This document shows positions 12,056 to 23,815 of a DNA stretch of 64,000 bases, piece by piece. Every line of letters begins with the position of its first letter. Within the stretch, counting starts at the first letter, position 1. The notes under the pieces were generated by a model. It was not told the DNA's origin. It saw only the letters and a list, made by a program, of their open reading frames with translations, and made no database searches. Origin of the DNA: Lepas anatifera (lineage: Eukaryota; Arthropoda; Thecostraca; Lepadidae); NCBI GenBank assembly GCA_034440635.1, contig JAOTON010002229.1:186001-250000 (forward strand), in the 5' to 3' direction. The translations under genes were made by a program, and so were the position numbers.

Positions 12056-12486
12056 AGGCATTTCATCTATAGGTGTTATTTGCTTTCAGTAGATGAAGGG
12101 AGTGAATTAAAGTAAGGAAGTGAATAGTGCAAATCAATCGTGTTCACCTTTGGTAATCATGTTTTTTATACACAAACCTACAAATCCATTCATCAGTCAG
12201 GAATACTCATCGCAGTGACGCTGCTGCCCGATTTACCGTAATGAGGGGAGAATTTGATATTTTGAACAGTGAAAAGGAATCGCAAAATAAACGCCAATCG
12301 GAAGCCGCCGTGTCATATTATCTATTCTGAAAGGTTGTTTCAGAATACGGAGTTCGTTACATCAGCAATAAGGCAGACAAACTTGGAGATTTAATGCGCA
12401 ATACTATCTTCGCAATGCAAGGTTACAAAAGTAATGTCTTGCAAGCGGAAAATTGTATTTTTGTTTATATAGGTTGGTATGGGTAA
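12056..12486. other. No recognisable gene
   Basis: AT-rich sequence without long open frames or repeats I can assign. Confidence 0.5.
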
Positions 12487-12850
12487 CACTTGATCCTCGC
12501 CCTGCCGAGGTCATCGATGACCCCCAAGGCTTTTTTCGGAATAGAAGAAAAACGAAGAGGCGCACCATCGCGGTCGAGTTGTCTGTCTCTTACCCCATAA
12601 TTTTCCCATTTTCCCGGAATTTTTTTACTTCGGGTCACACTAGGTCAGGTCACCAGGCCAGGTCAACCAAGGTCACCTCACTTCAACTTTGAAGCTCTTC
12701 CATAGCTACATTTCTAGGCCGATCAATTTAAAACTTTCTACCCTTTATGACCCCTCCAGGGTCTAAAAAAATTATATCCGAAATTTTTTTATTTCGTGAT
12801 CTGAGGTTAAATCACGAGATGACCTCTCCCATTGAAAACAACATGGGTAA
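12487..12850 (-). mobile_element. TTAA MITE subfamily B, copy B4 fragment (right-type end)
   Basis: Matches the right-type end of B3 at 51099 in the same orientation: CCTCGCCC, a palindrome GGTCATCGATGACC at about 12510, then CTTTTTTCGGAATAG. The body then follows B to CCCATTGAAAACAACATGGG. TTAA is decayed and the other half is missing. The outer G/C bases of the palindrome have changed from those of B1-B3 yet it remains self-complementary. Confidence 0.65.
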
Positions 12851-13326
12851 AATCTGTCTTATAAACTAAAAGTAAGAAAAATAAATGCAAATGCTCAGAC
12901 TGCTCAGAGAGGTAGCAAATGCAAATGGTTTCTACAAAGGGTAGAATCTGTGGCAAATAAAATACACAATTTACCTGAAACCAGCAACGTGGCGCGTATG
13001 CCATATCACAGGCTTGAATAAACCTATTTAGTCTTCCCAATGTCCCGAATATCCACTTGCAGATAAAGTGGACCGATCAATTCTGCCGTAAGGATTTTTC
13101 ACAATTATATAACCGTTTAATAGATAGGAACATGACATTTCAGATAATAGCAATTGTCTTACTAGAAAATGAAGTATCAAATGGTGTCGGGCACTGACAA
13201 GGGGAGGGACCTCCTTTACGCTCTGCGTCCACCATCTTCTAATTCATATTTCATTTTTAGAGTGCAATACAAAGATAACTGGTCTAGTAATCCGAAGCAA
13301 TGCATCATTATAGCCAAAGGTCGATT
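12851..13326. other. No recognisable gene
   Basis: No supported feature in this stretch. Confidence 0.5.
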
Positions 13327-13611
13327 CATAGGCGGATCCAGGGGGCCAAGTGGGCATGTGCCCCCCCCGATCGACCCTCTCGGCGCCTCTTGAAATGGTC
13401 ACGGCGCCCCTTGAAAGGTCGATGGCCCCCCCCCTGAAATGTCGCTTCCCACCCTCCCTCCCCCAGGATGCGAAAATTGGCGCCCACCGATAGGATTTTG
13501 TGCCCATCTGATAGGTTTGCCGGTCAAAGGTGGCAAACCCCCGGGCCGGATGGCGCCCCCACCCCCCGGGAAGGTTCCCCCCCCCGATCGGCAATCCTGG
13601 ATCCGCCTATG
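13327..13611. mobile_element. hAT MITE family H, copy H2, with perfect 8-bp target duplication
   Basis: The 16-bp termini CATAGGCGGATCCAGG (13327-13342) and CCTGGATCCGCCTATG (13596-13611) are perfect reverse complements. The 8 bases before the element (GGTCGATT, 13319-13326) are repeated exactly after it (13612-13619). An 8-bp target duplication is the hallmark of hAT transposition. The interior is G/C-rich with GGCGCC phrases, and its open frames (116 and 82 codons, minus strand) are low complexity. This is the reference copy for H1, H3 and H4. Confidence 0.85.
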
Positions 13612-13639
13612 GGTCGATTGATTTCGCAGTTCTGAGCCG

Positions 13640-13925
13640 CGGAACATGATTGTAAGTTGATAAAATGTTTAATGGCCTGCCTCCTCGAATACCGGTTGCA
13701 AAATAGAGCTAAGATACTGATATTGAGATTAAGACATCCAATCTGAGTTCTCGCTCACCCAATGATCCAAAAATGTATATTCTCCGCTGTTGTATTTTTG
13801 AGGATTCTGATGAAGGGCTGTGCCTGAATATACACTGAGAGGCAATCTCAGTGTCTTAGCTTCATTTTGCATCTAGGATTCTAGAATGCAGGCCATTAAA
13901 CATATTAAATCAAGTTATGACTAAA
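13640..13925. repeat. Foldback pair of repeat family F
   Basis: The left arm (about 13640-13745) is an inverted copy of the right arm (about 13795-13925). Shared phrases are TTTAATGGCCTGC / GCAGGCCATTAAA and GCAAAATAGAGCTAAGA / TCTTAGCTTCATTTTGC-like. The right arm carries CTGATGAAGGGCTGTGCC followed by GAA, a hammerhead-like arrangement also seen at 14325 and 25790. No protein is encoded. Confidence 0.65.
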
Positions 13926-14309
13926 AGGTCTGAGTAGAGACAACATTTTTAATGTAAAGAAACGTGTCACAAAGTAAAAAGTTCAACGACGTTTGGTAAA
14001 ACCTAACACAAGTTGAATGTTGTGGTCAACTTTTGGGAAATCCGCTACCTAATCCCCGGCCTGTGGCCCGGTGAAGTGTAAGATAAGTTATTTAAAAATA
14101 TATGTTGTTCCTTTTGCTGCTGTAAGTAGTCTTCAAGTTATATTTTCGGGTATTCACCCAAAAATATTTAATGTGTTGTGATTTTTTATAAGTTAGAGCT
14201 TGACATGGGCATGCAAGTTTAGGTAATGCACTGCAACGTGCGTATAGCAGTTATCCATGAGGCTCACTCGTTGCAGCAGCCTTTCGTCTAGATCGATGTA
14301 TATGTTGTA

Positions 14310-14440
14310 CCATGAGATCTACTATAATTCTGATGAAGGGCTGTGCCCGAATATATAATCTTCAGTGTTTTTACATTTCCGGATTCGAGGGGAGGCCGGG
14401 AACATCTTAACAACTCATCATCATTCTCCTCGCCGCAGCA
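14310..14440 (+). repeat. Repeat family F, single copy
   Basis: Contains TTCTGATGAAGGGCTGTGCC at about 14325 and then GGATTCGAGG and ACATCTTAACAACT, in the same order as the other F copies at 13795 and 25790. Confidence 0.6.
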
Positions 14441-15511
14441 CTTCAAAACTTATCAACGATAGAAGAAAACAACAACACTAATTTTGACTTGGGATATCCT
14501 CAATCCTAGGTATTTTGGACTATGATTTGATTCCAAGTTTTAGTGTAGGTAATAGAGAAAACGAATCTTCTATAAGGTGGCAACTAGTGCTTCATTGAAG
14601 ACATTATTAATCTAGATTTTCTTCTTTATCGGTATAATTGGAGTATGTATCTTGACAGCTAGTGGGAAGTTGTTTGTGAAGGAAATCATGCAATATTACT
14701 GCTGTTTGATAACATCATGCATAGAGATCTACTATAACTAGAGCGGACAGCACACCTGTGCGGACGTCAAATTGAACGTTTTGTTAGTACAAATCTGGGC
14801 TTCTGTGGGGAGGCTCGTGACGTTTTACTGAAACACCTCTCTGCCAAGCGTCTGAAAACTTCTGGTTACCAAATAAGTTCTAAAGTTTGTTAAAAAGTTG
14901 CGGTTCTGTAGCATATAGGTGATGCTCCTGGAACAGGTTTAAAATTTAAAATGTCCGTATTTATTTCATTTTACTACATAGAATAATGAGGCCACTGAAA
15001 AACACGATGACTTTTACATGTGTCTTCCGGCAATGTTGGATCTTGTAATAGATAAGATAGGATCAGCCAATGGTAAGATCAAGGACTGGTGTGCTTATCA
15101 TAAATTTGATGCTTTTGACGATGATCCTATTCTTAACATTAAAATTTCAATCATCTATTGAAGAACACTAGGCGCTCAGACTTACTCATACAGGAATACA
15201 TAGGGTCTTCTAGGTCCACAGCGTTGAATTCACTGTGACTTTTAGCCGGTCGGATGCCCAACTTAGATAAGTATCAAATTAAACACTTCTAGCGGCGGCG
15301 GGCTTCGGCATCTTTTTTATCGTGAGCTTTCTGTTAATTACTTGAACTTATCGAGTCGGCTCATCTAGTAGATGCGCAGTATCTGCTGCCTTGGTTTTAT
15401 CGTTCCCTGCACCTCTGCTCCATGCACCACAAGCCACCCATTAATCAAGGAGGGAGTCAGGGTTGACATGGATCCATACATTCAGGTTTTTCCAGTGCTT
15501 TCGGACTCTAG

Positions 15512-15513
<2 letters not shown>
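14441..15513. other. Unassigned; coding-like stretch at 14983-15163
   Basis: From 14983 one plus frame is open for about 60 codons to a TGA near 15163 and reads HDDFYMCLPAMLDLVIDKIG and on to FDAFDDDPILN. It looks more protein-like than the surroundings but lacks a clear start, and I do not recognise it. It may be a transposon remnant. Nothing else was found. Confidence 0.25.

Positions 15514-15562
<49 letters not shown>
15514..15562. repeat. (TA)n microsatellite
   Basis: About 49 bp of alternating T and A. Confidence 0.97.
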
Positions 15563-15565
<3 letters not shown>

Positions 15566-15589
15566 GATTACAAGACTTTCAGAGGTGTT

Positions 15590-15860
15590 CGCTTGTAATA
15601 TTTATCCATGGCTGAGGTTCTTCCTTCGAGGTGCGTCTGATATTTTGCTAATGCTCGCTCCTCGGACAACGTTGCATACTCAAATATTAGGTGCTCCAAT
15701 GTTTCTCACCGCTTTGACAGAGGGGGCACACCTGGTTCTCCTGAGTGTGTCTCCTTATAATGCTAGTCGCAACCAGGATTGTCCAGTCGCAGATTTATCT
15801 TCGTGAGTGTTGCTTGTCTTCCAATGCTGCTGTATGGACTTGCAGGCCAGAAGAGTTCGG
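15590..15860 (-). pseudogene. Possible LINE C-terminal remnant
   Basis: On the minus strand the translation contains VCPLCQSGE and, one base out of frame, TLEHLIFEYATLSEER. This resembles the Cys-x2-Cys...His...Cys motif that ends many LINE polymerases, with the last Cys replaced by Tyr. The break between the two pieces is a one-base frameshift near 15720. No reverse transcriptase core could be read upstream on the minus strand (15860-16540), so only a fragment is claimed. Confidence 0.35.
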
Positions 15861-17025
15861 AGCTGCATTTTGCATTCAGGATGCATTTTCTTCGGTTACT
15901 AGTCTGGGCAACCAGTGAAGACCCATGGGCTTGTTTCCGGCTTCCAGGGTTTCAGTAGTGCATAGCTCGCTAATGCCTGCTGGGCCATCTTGCTCCAGGG
16001 TTCGATAATTACACTCAGGTTCTGTTCCCTAGCTCAGAGTAATATTTGGAAGCTGCAGCCCTTCTGTTTTCTGTTCCACTGTTGGACGAGGCTGGTTCTC
16101 AGATCATCATTAACGGCTCCATGTAGTATCATAGTAGGTGAGTTCATGTTCCTTTGCTGCACGGAGAAGGAATCCGATAAACTACAATGTGATTTTCACA
16201 ATGAATACCCGGCATGATGGGCCCCCACCATGGTGTACACCACAGTCTTCGTGTCCTTGATGGTAGTCCTTGCATTAGCGGATATATTCGTAATATCTGC
16301 CTTCTAGAAACAGCATGTCTGTCTGCTCGTCTGATTAACTGCCAGGCTGTAGCTCGTATTGGCTCCGCATCCATTTTCCATATGGTTGGAGTGAGGGGCT
16401 CGTTCTCTAATGCTCAATCCATGGTCAAATCTTGCATACAATGCTCTCCTGGCTCGGTTCTGGAATTTTCGATCCGTTCTTTGGCTACCGCTCAGGGGAC
16501 ATGGCGATGCCTAGATGGAAGTATTCGGCTGTTTTATCAATAACCTCTTCTCCCAGTCTCCACTCATTACGCGAGCCAGTTCCGTAATCAGGATCCTGCT
16601 TTTGCTTCATAGAATGTTTTTCAAGAATGCTTGGTAGAATGATTGTCACTTTTCACAGCTTAGGCCAAACTGAGAAATTTGACCAGGGCCTTAATACAGC
16701 TTATTCAACAAACGGTTGCTATGACAACGATCTAATGTACCACTAATCCTCGCAATGAATAATGGCTTTCTGCCAAAATTATTTAATGGTGGGCTAAACC
16801 AGGCTCTCGTTGAAATTGCGTGATTCTCCAATTAACCTGGCCAAGATTTGTACTAACAAACTTTCAATTTTGACGTCGGGTATTGAGGTTTTATGGATGT
16901 TCTGTTATAGTGATATGGTTGTCACGGTCTCGGGCCAGCCTTTACATACTGGGGGCACGGTGATGAAGTTTTTGGGTGCTTGCTTTCCGCGTGGCTATGC
17001 TGGATTTAAGGCCAGGTGGCTTCTC
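15861..17025. other. No recognisable gene
   Basis: Open frames up to 109 codons (plus, 16214-16543) without recognised motifs. This may be the decayed body of the LINE on the opposite strand, but I cannot show it. Confidence 0.4.
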
Positions 17026-17090
17026 TGGGTCATGATAAATCTGGTTCCCCAGAAACCCCTCCAACAGAGACAAATTTGGCAATGACATGC
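17026..17090 (+). repeat. SINE body fragment
   Basis: GAAACCCCTCCAACAGAG at about 17051 matches the body of the SINE at 24657 (GAAACCCTTCCAACAGGG). The tRNA head is not visible. Confidence 0.5.
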
Positions 17091-17406
17091 AGCCTTCGCA
17101 GCTTATGTGTCGAATAGGCTAAATATTATTATCATTTCAGCCTTTACTGCCACACTGCACCGCAATTGCGATGTAGACATATGCTATTTCCAGACTGATC
17201 CCAGCGCGTGACTTTGTGTCTCAGTAGCGGCTCAGTATTCCGCGGAAGTCATTAACTTGTCAAACAAAGCAAACTGGCGTCCCAGTAATGGCAGGCTTAC
17301 TTACGCTCAACTTTTCAGGCCGTCTAATTGCACCAAGAAATAGAACCATTTCTTGGTAGGAATGGCTACTATTCACAGAAAAACTATTAAAAAATGTTCC
17401 GAACTC

Positions 17407-17410
<4 letters not shown>

Positions 17411-17460
<50 letters not shown>
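17411..17460. repeat. (TA)n microsatellite
   Basis: About 50 bp of alternating T and A. Confidence 0.97.
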
Positions 17461-17462
<2 letters not shown>

Positions 17463-18369
17463 CTGAACTATATAAAAATGTTCTGTCTTTACCAGCGGGG
17501 CGGGACATACTTTATCAATTCAAGCTCCAAATGAAATGGACACGTGTCTCCTTATTGGCCTTGGGGGTTACACGGTTCAAGTGGACCAGGTACTTAAGTA
17601 CATACTGGGGTAGTCAGTCAACGTGAGAAGCGTCGTCGCGTCGTTTGCACTGTAGTTTGGGTAAGAAAAGTCACCACTCTTAGGGCAGAGCCGAGCCAGA
17701 GGTGTTGTCATATTGTTGTTCATACGCGTGCGAGCCTTATAAAGGCGGCTCAGCAATGCAATAAAGTCACCACGTTTGTTAGCCATCATGGGTTCTCAAT
17801 GAAGTGACGAGTCATGTGTGGATGTAGTTTCTCAGAGTAGGGACGTTGGCGTTGACAAGTCCGGGACCTTATGTAAGCTATAGCTTATGTTCCAGCCCCA
17901 AGACTTAGAAAATTATTCTCGTTTCATGGTTCAACTTTGAGTCTCAAAGATGATTTCAACAGACTCCATGAGAAGCACCTCTACTCTGCAAAATATTAAA
18001 GCAAGAAAACTGAGGGGAAAGAGCAGTCACTTATCTCCAGCTTGCAGCAGCAAAACCAGAGTCCAGCAGAGCCACAAGGATAGCGCTAAGTGGCGGCCGG
18101 CCACCAAATAACTGACGAAGTTTCTGATCAAGGACGACAGGCTCATTACTCTGGTGGATGGTGAGGGCTTCCGAGAGTTTGTTAGAGATATATGTCCTGA
18201 ATATGAGGTTCCCACCACGAATACTAGAACAGAAAACATGGAAAAACCCTTCGTCGCTGAAAGAGATAACCTAAACAGAGACTTGAAAAGTATGTATTCT
18301 TCCCGTAGTTCTCAGTTGAATGGTCTTCCTTGTTTTCTTTCTCACTGAGGTATCTTGGCTTCAGGATAC
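17461..18369. other. No recognisable gene
   Basis: Short open frames only. 18154-18348 (plus) encodes a charged 64-residue frame of unknown nature that leads into the coding-like stretch at 18370-18665. Confidence 0.4.
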
Positions 18370-18665
18370 TAACATCAACTTTATCACTGATGATCATCAC
18401 AAGCTGAAGTCAAAGATCCTCAGTATCAAAGCAAAGATGGAAGATCATTCAGCTGAGAACTACGGAAATGATACCGACGAAGGTCTGGAATAATTTGAAA
18501 TCGAGAAAAAGGTTATGAATACGGTCACCGATGATGAAAGCACGATGGAAGCAGCGTTGAGAAGAAAGAGGGGACATGCTGCATCTCGCACAAAATTCAC
18601 AAGTCTTATGAGGCAGCCACCAAGGTATCAGTCATTAAGAACACTATAGACAAGATGAGCCTTTC
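18370..18665 (+). pseudogene. Coding-like remnant, possibly retroelement gag
   Basis: The plus strand reads KLKSKILSIKAKMEDHSAEN, then a stop, then EKKVMNTVTDDESTMEAALR and, shifted or continuing, RRKRGHAASRTKFTSLM. Lysine/glutamate-rich helices followed by an RGHxASxTK-like segment loosely recall the start of BEL/Pao gag proteins. The match is weak and the frame is broken by a TAA near 18491. It could equally be a decayed host exon. Confidence 0.2.
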
Positions 18666-19892
18666 GGTGTATTGATATTTCTCCGCATAATCACGGAACA
18701 TCTCAATAGGCCACCAGCACGACCGTGTAGTGCTTATCATGGTGTGCACTACGATGAAAATGTGATGTTGCGGTGTCATAAGCCAATGCTTTGGAATGAT
18801 CCTACTCTTGAGCTATCAGCAAACACTGCACAAGATTTTACGTATATTTCCAAAGCATGTGTGCTTCAATGTATTCGAAGTTTTTTGTCCGCATTATCAT
18901 AACCTATCCCGATAGCTCCCTTGCAGGGTTCAGATTTGACCATTGCGACACCGTTTCACATTGGCAATCTTAGCTTTATGAATTTTGGAAATAATGTTGC
19001 CCGTAGCCCCCATAAAGCCTTAAACGTGTTTTTTTCTAACTCACTTGGTTTCCGAGATCTTAGAGGGTGAGGACACTGACACATTCCGCTGCGCGTTGAC
19101 GCCAGATCCAGCTTCATTGTGCTTGTTAATACTTCAACACATGTATACCGGAGTCATGTATACTTGAACATTCAATTTTAGCATAAAAACTAAGACATGC
19201 TCAAAACGGTTGAAGGTACTTCGTTGGGAGCAGTGGCGGGTCTGAACCGGGAGAGCATTCTAGGCCTCCATTGCTCTATAGGGAAACTTTTTTTGTCGTT
19301 TCGAGGCGCGAAGCTCTCGTTTCAGCTCTTTGTAGTAGGGTCTGACAACTCATGTTCAATTGTTTCGTGATGATATTTCATTTCTTCGTTTGATGAGTCG
19401 TTTCATGGTTATGGGTCCGTCAGCTTCGTTGAGAATTCGATGGATCGCTATGAAGCCGTGACTCTGGATAAGCTGGTCGATGATCAGCCACCCTTTCGAT
19501 ATTCGGAGAAGTGCCCGTGACGTCTTCTGCCAGTGACGATGCAGACGGCAAATTGTATTGCTGTGTCGATTCGCTGTCTCTGCTAAGCGGTGTGGGGTGC
19601 CCACTCTGGCAGGCAATAGCATATGCAGGACTGCTCCAGCGTTTCGATCAGAGGTGTGAGAGTCTTCTTGGGCAAAATGTGACGCAGTTTGTTTATGGTG
19701 ATTAGACTGTCATCGTAGCATCCAGCAGTATTCGGCGCTTGAGGTTCCCAGTTTAGGTTCTTGGCAATAGTTAGTCCTAGATTTTACAATGTCCCTAAAT
19801 GTTTTAGAATAGATCCAGGCATGTTTGCTTCCGACTTTTGACTTTTCTTGGTCTCTGGCGTGTCAATTATAAAGAGTTCGGTCTTCGTCGGG
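18666..19892. other. No recognisable gene
   Basis: No supported gene; open frames are at most 88 codons. Confidence 0.5.
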
Positions 19893-20584
19893 TTAACCCG
19901 CGCCCCGGTGGGTCTCCAAGCCACCTTCGCTCTGGTGGGGGGTGTTTGAACATCCTCCTCGAACTCAGTCCCTACGCGGAATAGCGAAGAAAACGCGAAA
20001 GCTGGTGGATAGCTCAAACAAATGTATAACGAGACTATATCAGTCACTTTTTGGCTTAGGTCAATATTGAGGTCATGACAGGTCAAATAAAGTGGGATTT
20101 TGAGTAGAGTTTTTGGGCTCTAGCGTCTGGCATAGTTGAGTTAGAATCATTTTTAGGAACCATTCGCTTTCTCTTGTCACGGAAAATCGAATTATGTATA
20201 ATATGACCATACTAGGTCAAAACACAAAAATGGCGTGACCTCAGGTCAGGTCAAGGTCACTTTTTAATCTAGCATAGTCAACATGCATATCAATCGACTC
20301 ATAATAGGAATCCGAACGCAATGGTATCAAAATAACAGCTGTATCATCATTTCAGAGCTGCAAAAGTCGGGCTCTCGGGTCATAAAGTGCCCGACAGATT
20401 TTAGGGCACGGTATGGTCCTGCGACAGATCTTACAATCTGTGAGAAAAACAATCTTGAAAGGAAACAGAAAATATTTTTGTTCTAAAAAACTCAATATTA
20501 GAATTGTCACCTCTTTCACTCAACAAGTTTTTCATGAATTTGCACCTCTCCCATATCAAGCCAGTGTGCGGCAAGTACCGATGG

Positions 20585-20710
20585 AAAATCGAGGGACTTA
20601 TGAATCGAGGACCTTTGAATGAGGGCCTTATGCACAGAGGGTCTTTTCGAGGGACTTATAAATCGAGGGACCTATGAATAGAGGGCCTTATGCACGAGGG
20701 CCTTTTAAAC
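20585..20710 (+). repeat. Short degenerate tandem repeat
   Basis: Phrases of the type GAGGGACTTATGAATCGAG and GAGGGCCTTATGCAC alternate about six times with variable spacing. Confidence 0.6.
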
Positions 20711-22723
20711 GTCACCCAGAAAATCCTCTGCTGGAAAAATTCCTTCACCGGCCTGTCGGGCCCGATTTGTATTCCATAGCACGCGACAGCTTGGCCCGAC
20801 AGGCCGCCGTAAAGGCCTTTAGACAGGCAAAACAGTTTTTTCCTTCGTTTCCTTCGTTTGGAAGTACGCTCAACGCTGCCACAAGGGTGCTGTTTGAACA
20901 GCGCCCTTGCGGCAATTCCGGTGTAAAAGGTATCTTTGGTTTGAAAAGCAGCCCTGCGGTTTGGTGTGTTGCGCTGTGGATATGGCGGAGGCCAAGGCCC
21001 TAGAATCCCGTGGTGTGGTGGAGGCAATACTTGCAAGGTTGTGTTTTGATTATTTTTTCTTGCATTACTTTGGTATACATCTTGAGTAAACTGGTTGAGC
21101 TTGGATTTCATCGTCCATAGTTGAAGGGCTGATAAATGGCTCCGATTAGCTGAAGCCCCTTCCACCGTCCGTGTAAGCTTAAATGTGGATTTGAGGGATG
21201 TGGGTATTTTGGCGAAAAACGTTTTTTAAGGAGCATCAGCGAATCAAGCATTCTGGGCTGCCCTGAAGTTCAGGAACAGTGGTTTTGGCCAAGGAGGTCG
21301 TTTTGAAGCATGGATCAAACAGCGGGCAGATCAGAACAGTGTGGGGGAAAACAAACAAGTAAGTGATGTGGTGTTCGTTGTAATTTCGGCAGCTTACATT
21401 TATTTCCACACAGTATGTTATGCTCACTGTTGATCAATAATTTTAAATGATATTAATAAGGGAAAAATGAATTTTATCAGCAAACTGGTCAAATTAGACT
21501 AAAACATTTGATTTTCCTTCCGTCTTCTTTTAAATCCAATGCCTGTTTATCAGAATTAACCACAAAAGTTGCATACCTTCATCAGTGGATTTGTAGATGC
21601 CAAAGAAACAAAACTCTTCACCTTTCCATTAATTTGAGTTTTAAGTACCAAACTATTTCTCCCATTTCATTTTATTCACTTACCTAAATATGCCTATGAT
21701 CTATGTCAAGGGGACAAGATTTAACAAAAACACAGCCTAGTGCAACCTTTACTCATTCCTTTTACTCTTAACTGCCTTGGAAACATGATATTTATTTGAC
21801 ATTTACTATCTAACTGACTTAAGGTTATTTATTAGCCTCATTAACTTCAGATCCTAAACCACCTACCCTCATGGAAATGGCACGGCAATGCATGAAAACT
21901 TTGAAATAGCCAACAGTTCAAAATTTAGGATTATTCATGTAAACATGCATTTAAAAGTCATGGAAGCTAATATTACATGTTTGCATTCAACTACAGTAGC
22001 CATGATCCATAAAACACTTTTTCGAATATAAAATGTACCACCCAATCTTGTTCGTTGGCCATCAGAACAAAATCCTATATAAATTTTGGGGTTTCCTTCC
22101 AATTACCCCCCCACCTCAAAAACTGAAATCATGAAATCTGCGAAGCTGGCATATGTAACCGCATGGTATGGGAACCGGTCGCTCTCCATTGAAACTATAT
22201 TTTTAAGTATTCTGGGCTGACTATGTAACATAATAACAAAATATCACTTATTCTCTTCTAGTGCAGTTTTTGTATGGCGGCTGCAGAGGACTGAAAAAGG
22301 GGGCTGCTTCTCATGTTATTGTATATTTCCACCTGTGACCTAAATCATCTGATTCAAGACTGAGTCTTATTCGACCCAGTTGAGCTGACTTTGACGCACA
22401 CTATTTGTATGCTGTACGTCCACAATCTCAATTACATCCTAATATTTTCCTTTACCAATGGTGACTGAAATGAGAATTGGTGGTTCCGTATTTAATTTTT
22501 ATAGGTTTCTGCCGATAACCTTATTTCCTGAGCGCGTCTGATAATTGAAACCCGAAACAGTTCAGTTTTAGAGTTTTGAAAATTAATAGACTTGTGTCAT
22601 TCCCTTGATTTGCCATAGGCGACTTGCACGAAAATAATGATATCCACATATAGGATCGAGCAAAAATAGGATATGATATCCATTGGTGCCAACTGGTTTT
22701 TTTGCTAATTTTAGTATTTTCTA
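20711..22723. other. No recognisable gene
   Basis: A 169-codon minus-strand frame (20656-21165) overlaps the short tandem repeat and contains KRRKRRKKL-type basic residues, but I recognise no domain and its reverse frame is also open for 109 codons. 21400-22720 is AT-rich without long frames. No piggyBac-type transposase is readable inside the split E element. Confidence 0.4.
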
Positions 22724-23815
22724 TTAACCTTGCCCGGGTGGGGTCTTTTAGACCCCCTCGGGTTTTCAGTGACCAAAATGACGGCGCGCGCCAACTTGGT
22801 CTAGCTGTCCCTTCATCATTTTACATCTTTCCTGAAAATTTTGGCTCAGGTATTCAGGTCGGTCACCAGGCCGTGAGTGACCTCCCTCAAAATACTTAGG
22901 ACCGCATAACTAAGAAGGGTTATTGATCGTTGAACTCTACCCATTTGGCCCACCGAGCTACAACATTTGTTCGGGATTTTTGATATTGGTGACCTAAGGT
23001 TGTGCGGCATGACCTCCCATTGTCATACATGGGGAAAATCACGAAATGAGCTTTTCTCGTAGTTGGATGGATCACTTCAAACATCGGTTGCACTTGCTCT
23101 TAGCTTTTCTGAGCTGATGCCATTTTTGACTTGTGCCTTTAAAGGTCACCTTAGGTCAATGATTTTTGGTGTTTTTCCTATAAATCTTGAATAAACTAAG
23201 ATGAGCTTTTATTTTGTCACCAAAGTGTTTGTTGTATAGTCACTGGAAGGCTCATGTATACATCTGACTATCCGGTCAGTTGGGTCGACCGTTGCCTGGG
23301 TCGGTAATTCTTAAATTTGACCTGGCATAGAATATCATATATCATTCGATTTGTATCACAGAGGATTGCAATGGTGCATAAACTATGGCTGTATCTTGTT
23401 TGGTTTGGAGCTATTACCGAAAAGTAAACGCCCTTATGCATGGGTGGCTTGGACATTCCCAGAATATGTCTAATATTTAGTGACCTGTAGCTCCTAGGCT
23501 TTGACCTGACACAAAATGAATGCCGCTGTATTGAAAGCGCATCCCAGAGCTTTCGAATGGTGTTAGAAATGTTTCTAGCTATCATAGTTTCTGAAATATA
23601 TGAGGTTTTCTTATTACACCTCATATTAGCGATTTTGACCTGTTTTGACCTCTGGTGACCTTGATATTGACCTGACAAGAAAATGACCAATTATTTTGAT
23701 ATCATTTTCGAAGAGCTTTCGATTGCCGTTTTGGCTTTTTCTGTCTCTTAGTTTTTGAGATCGTGGGGGTCTTTCCCCACCGGGGGTGGCTCGTACTCGC
23801 CCCGGGGCGGGTTAA
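22724..23815 (-). mobile_element. TTAA MITE subfamily C
   Basis: Both boundaries are TTAA (22724-22727 and 23812-23815). The right-type end is at the low coordinate: one motif, then palindrome GGGGTCTTTTAGACCCC at 22740-22756 and CTCGGGTTTTC. The left-type end at 23760-23815 read inward gives GCCCCGGGGCG, a spacer ending GAGCCACC, then CCCGGTGGGG and GGGGAAAGACCCCC. The interior at 22990-23042 has the inverted TGACCT...CCCATTG...CATGGGG block common to the group. Length 1092 bp, non-coding. Confidence 0.75.

Noticed and set aside
17100..17460. Gene frame at 17260-17508 (minus)
   Set aside because: It includes an Ile-Tyr repeat translated from the (TA)n microsatellite.
20656..21165. piggyBac transposase inside the split E element
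   Set aside because: The 169-codon minus frame has no aspartate motifs or cysteine-rich end expected of piggyBac and overlaps a short tandem repeat.
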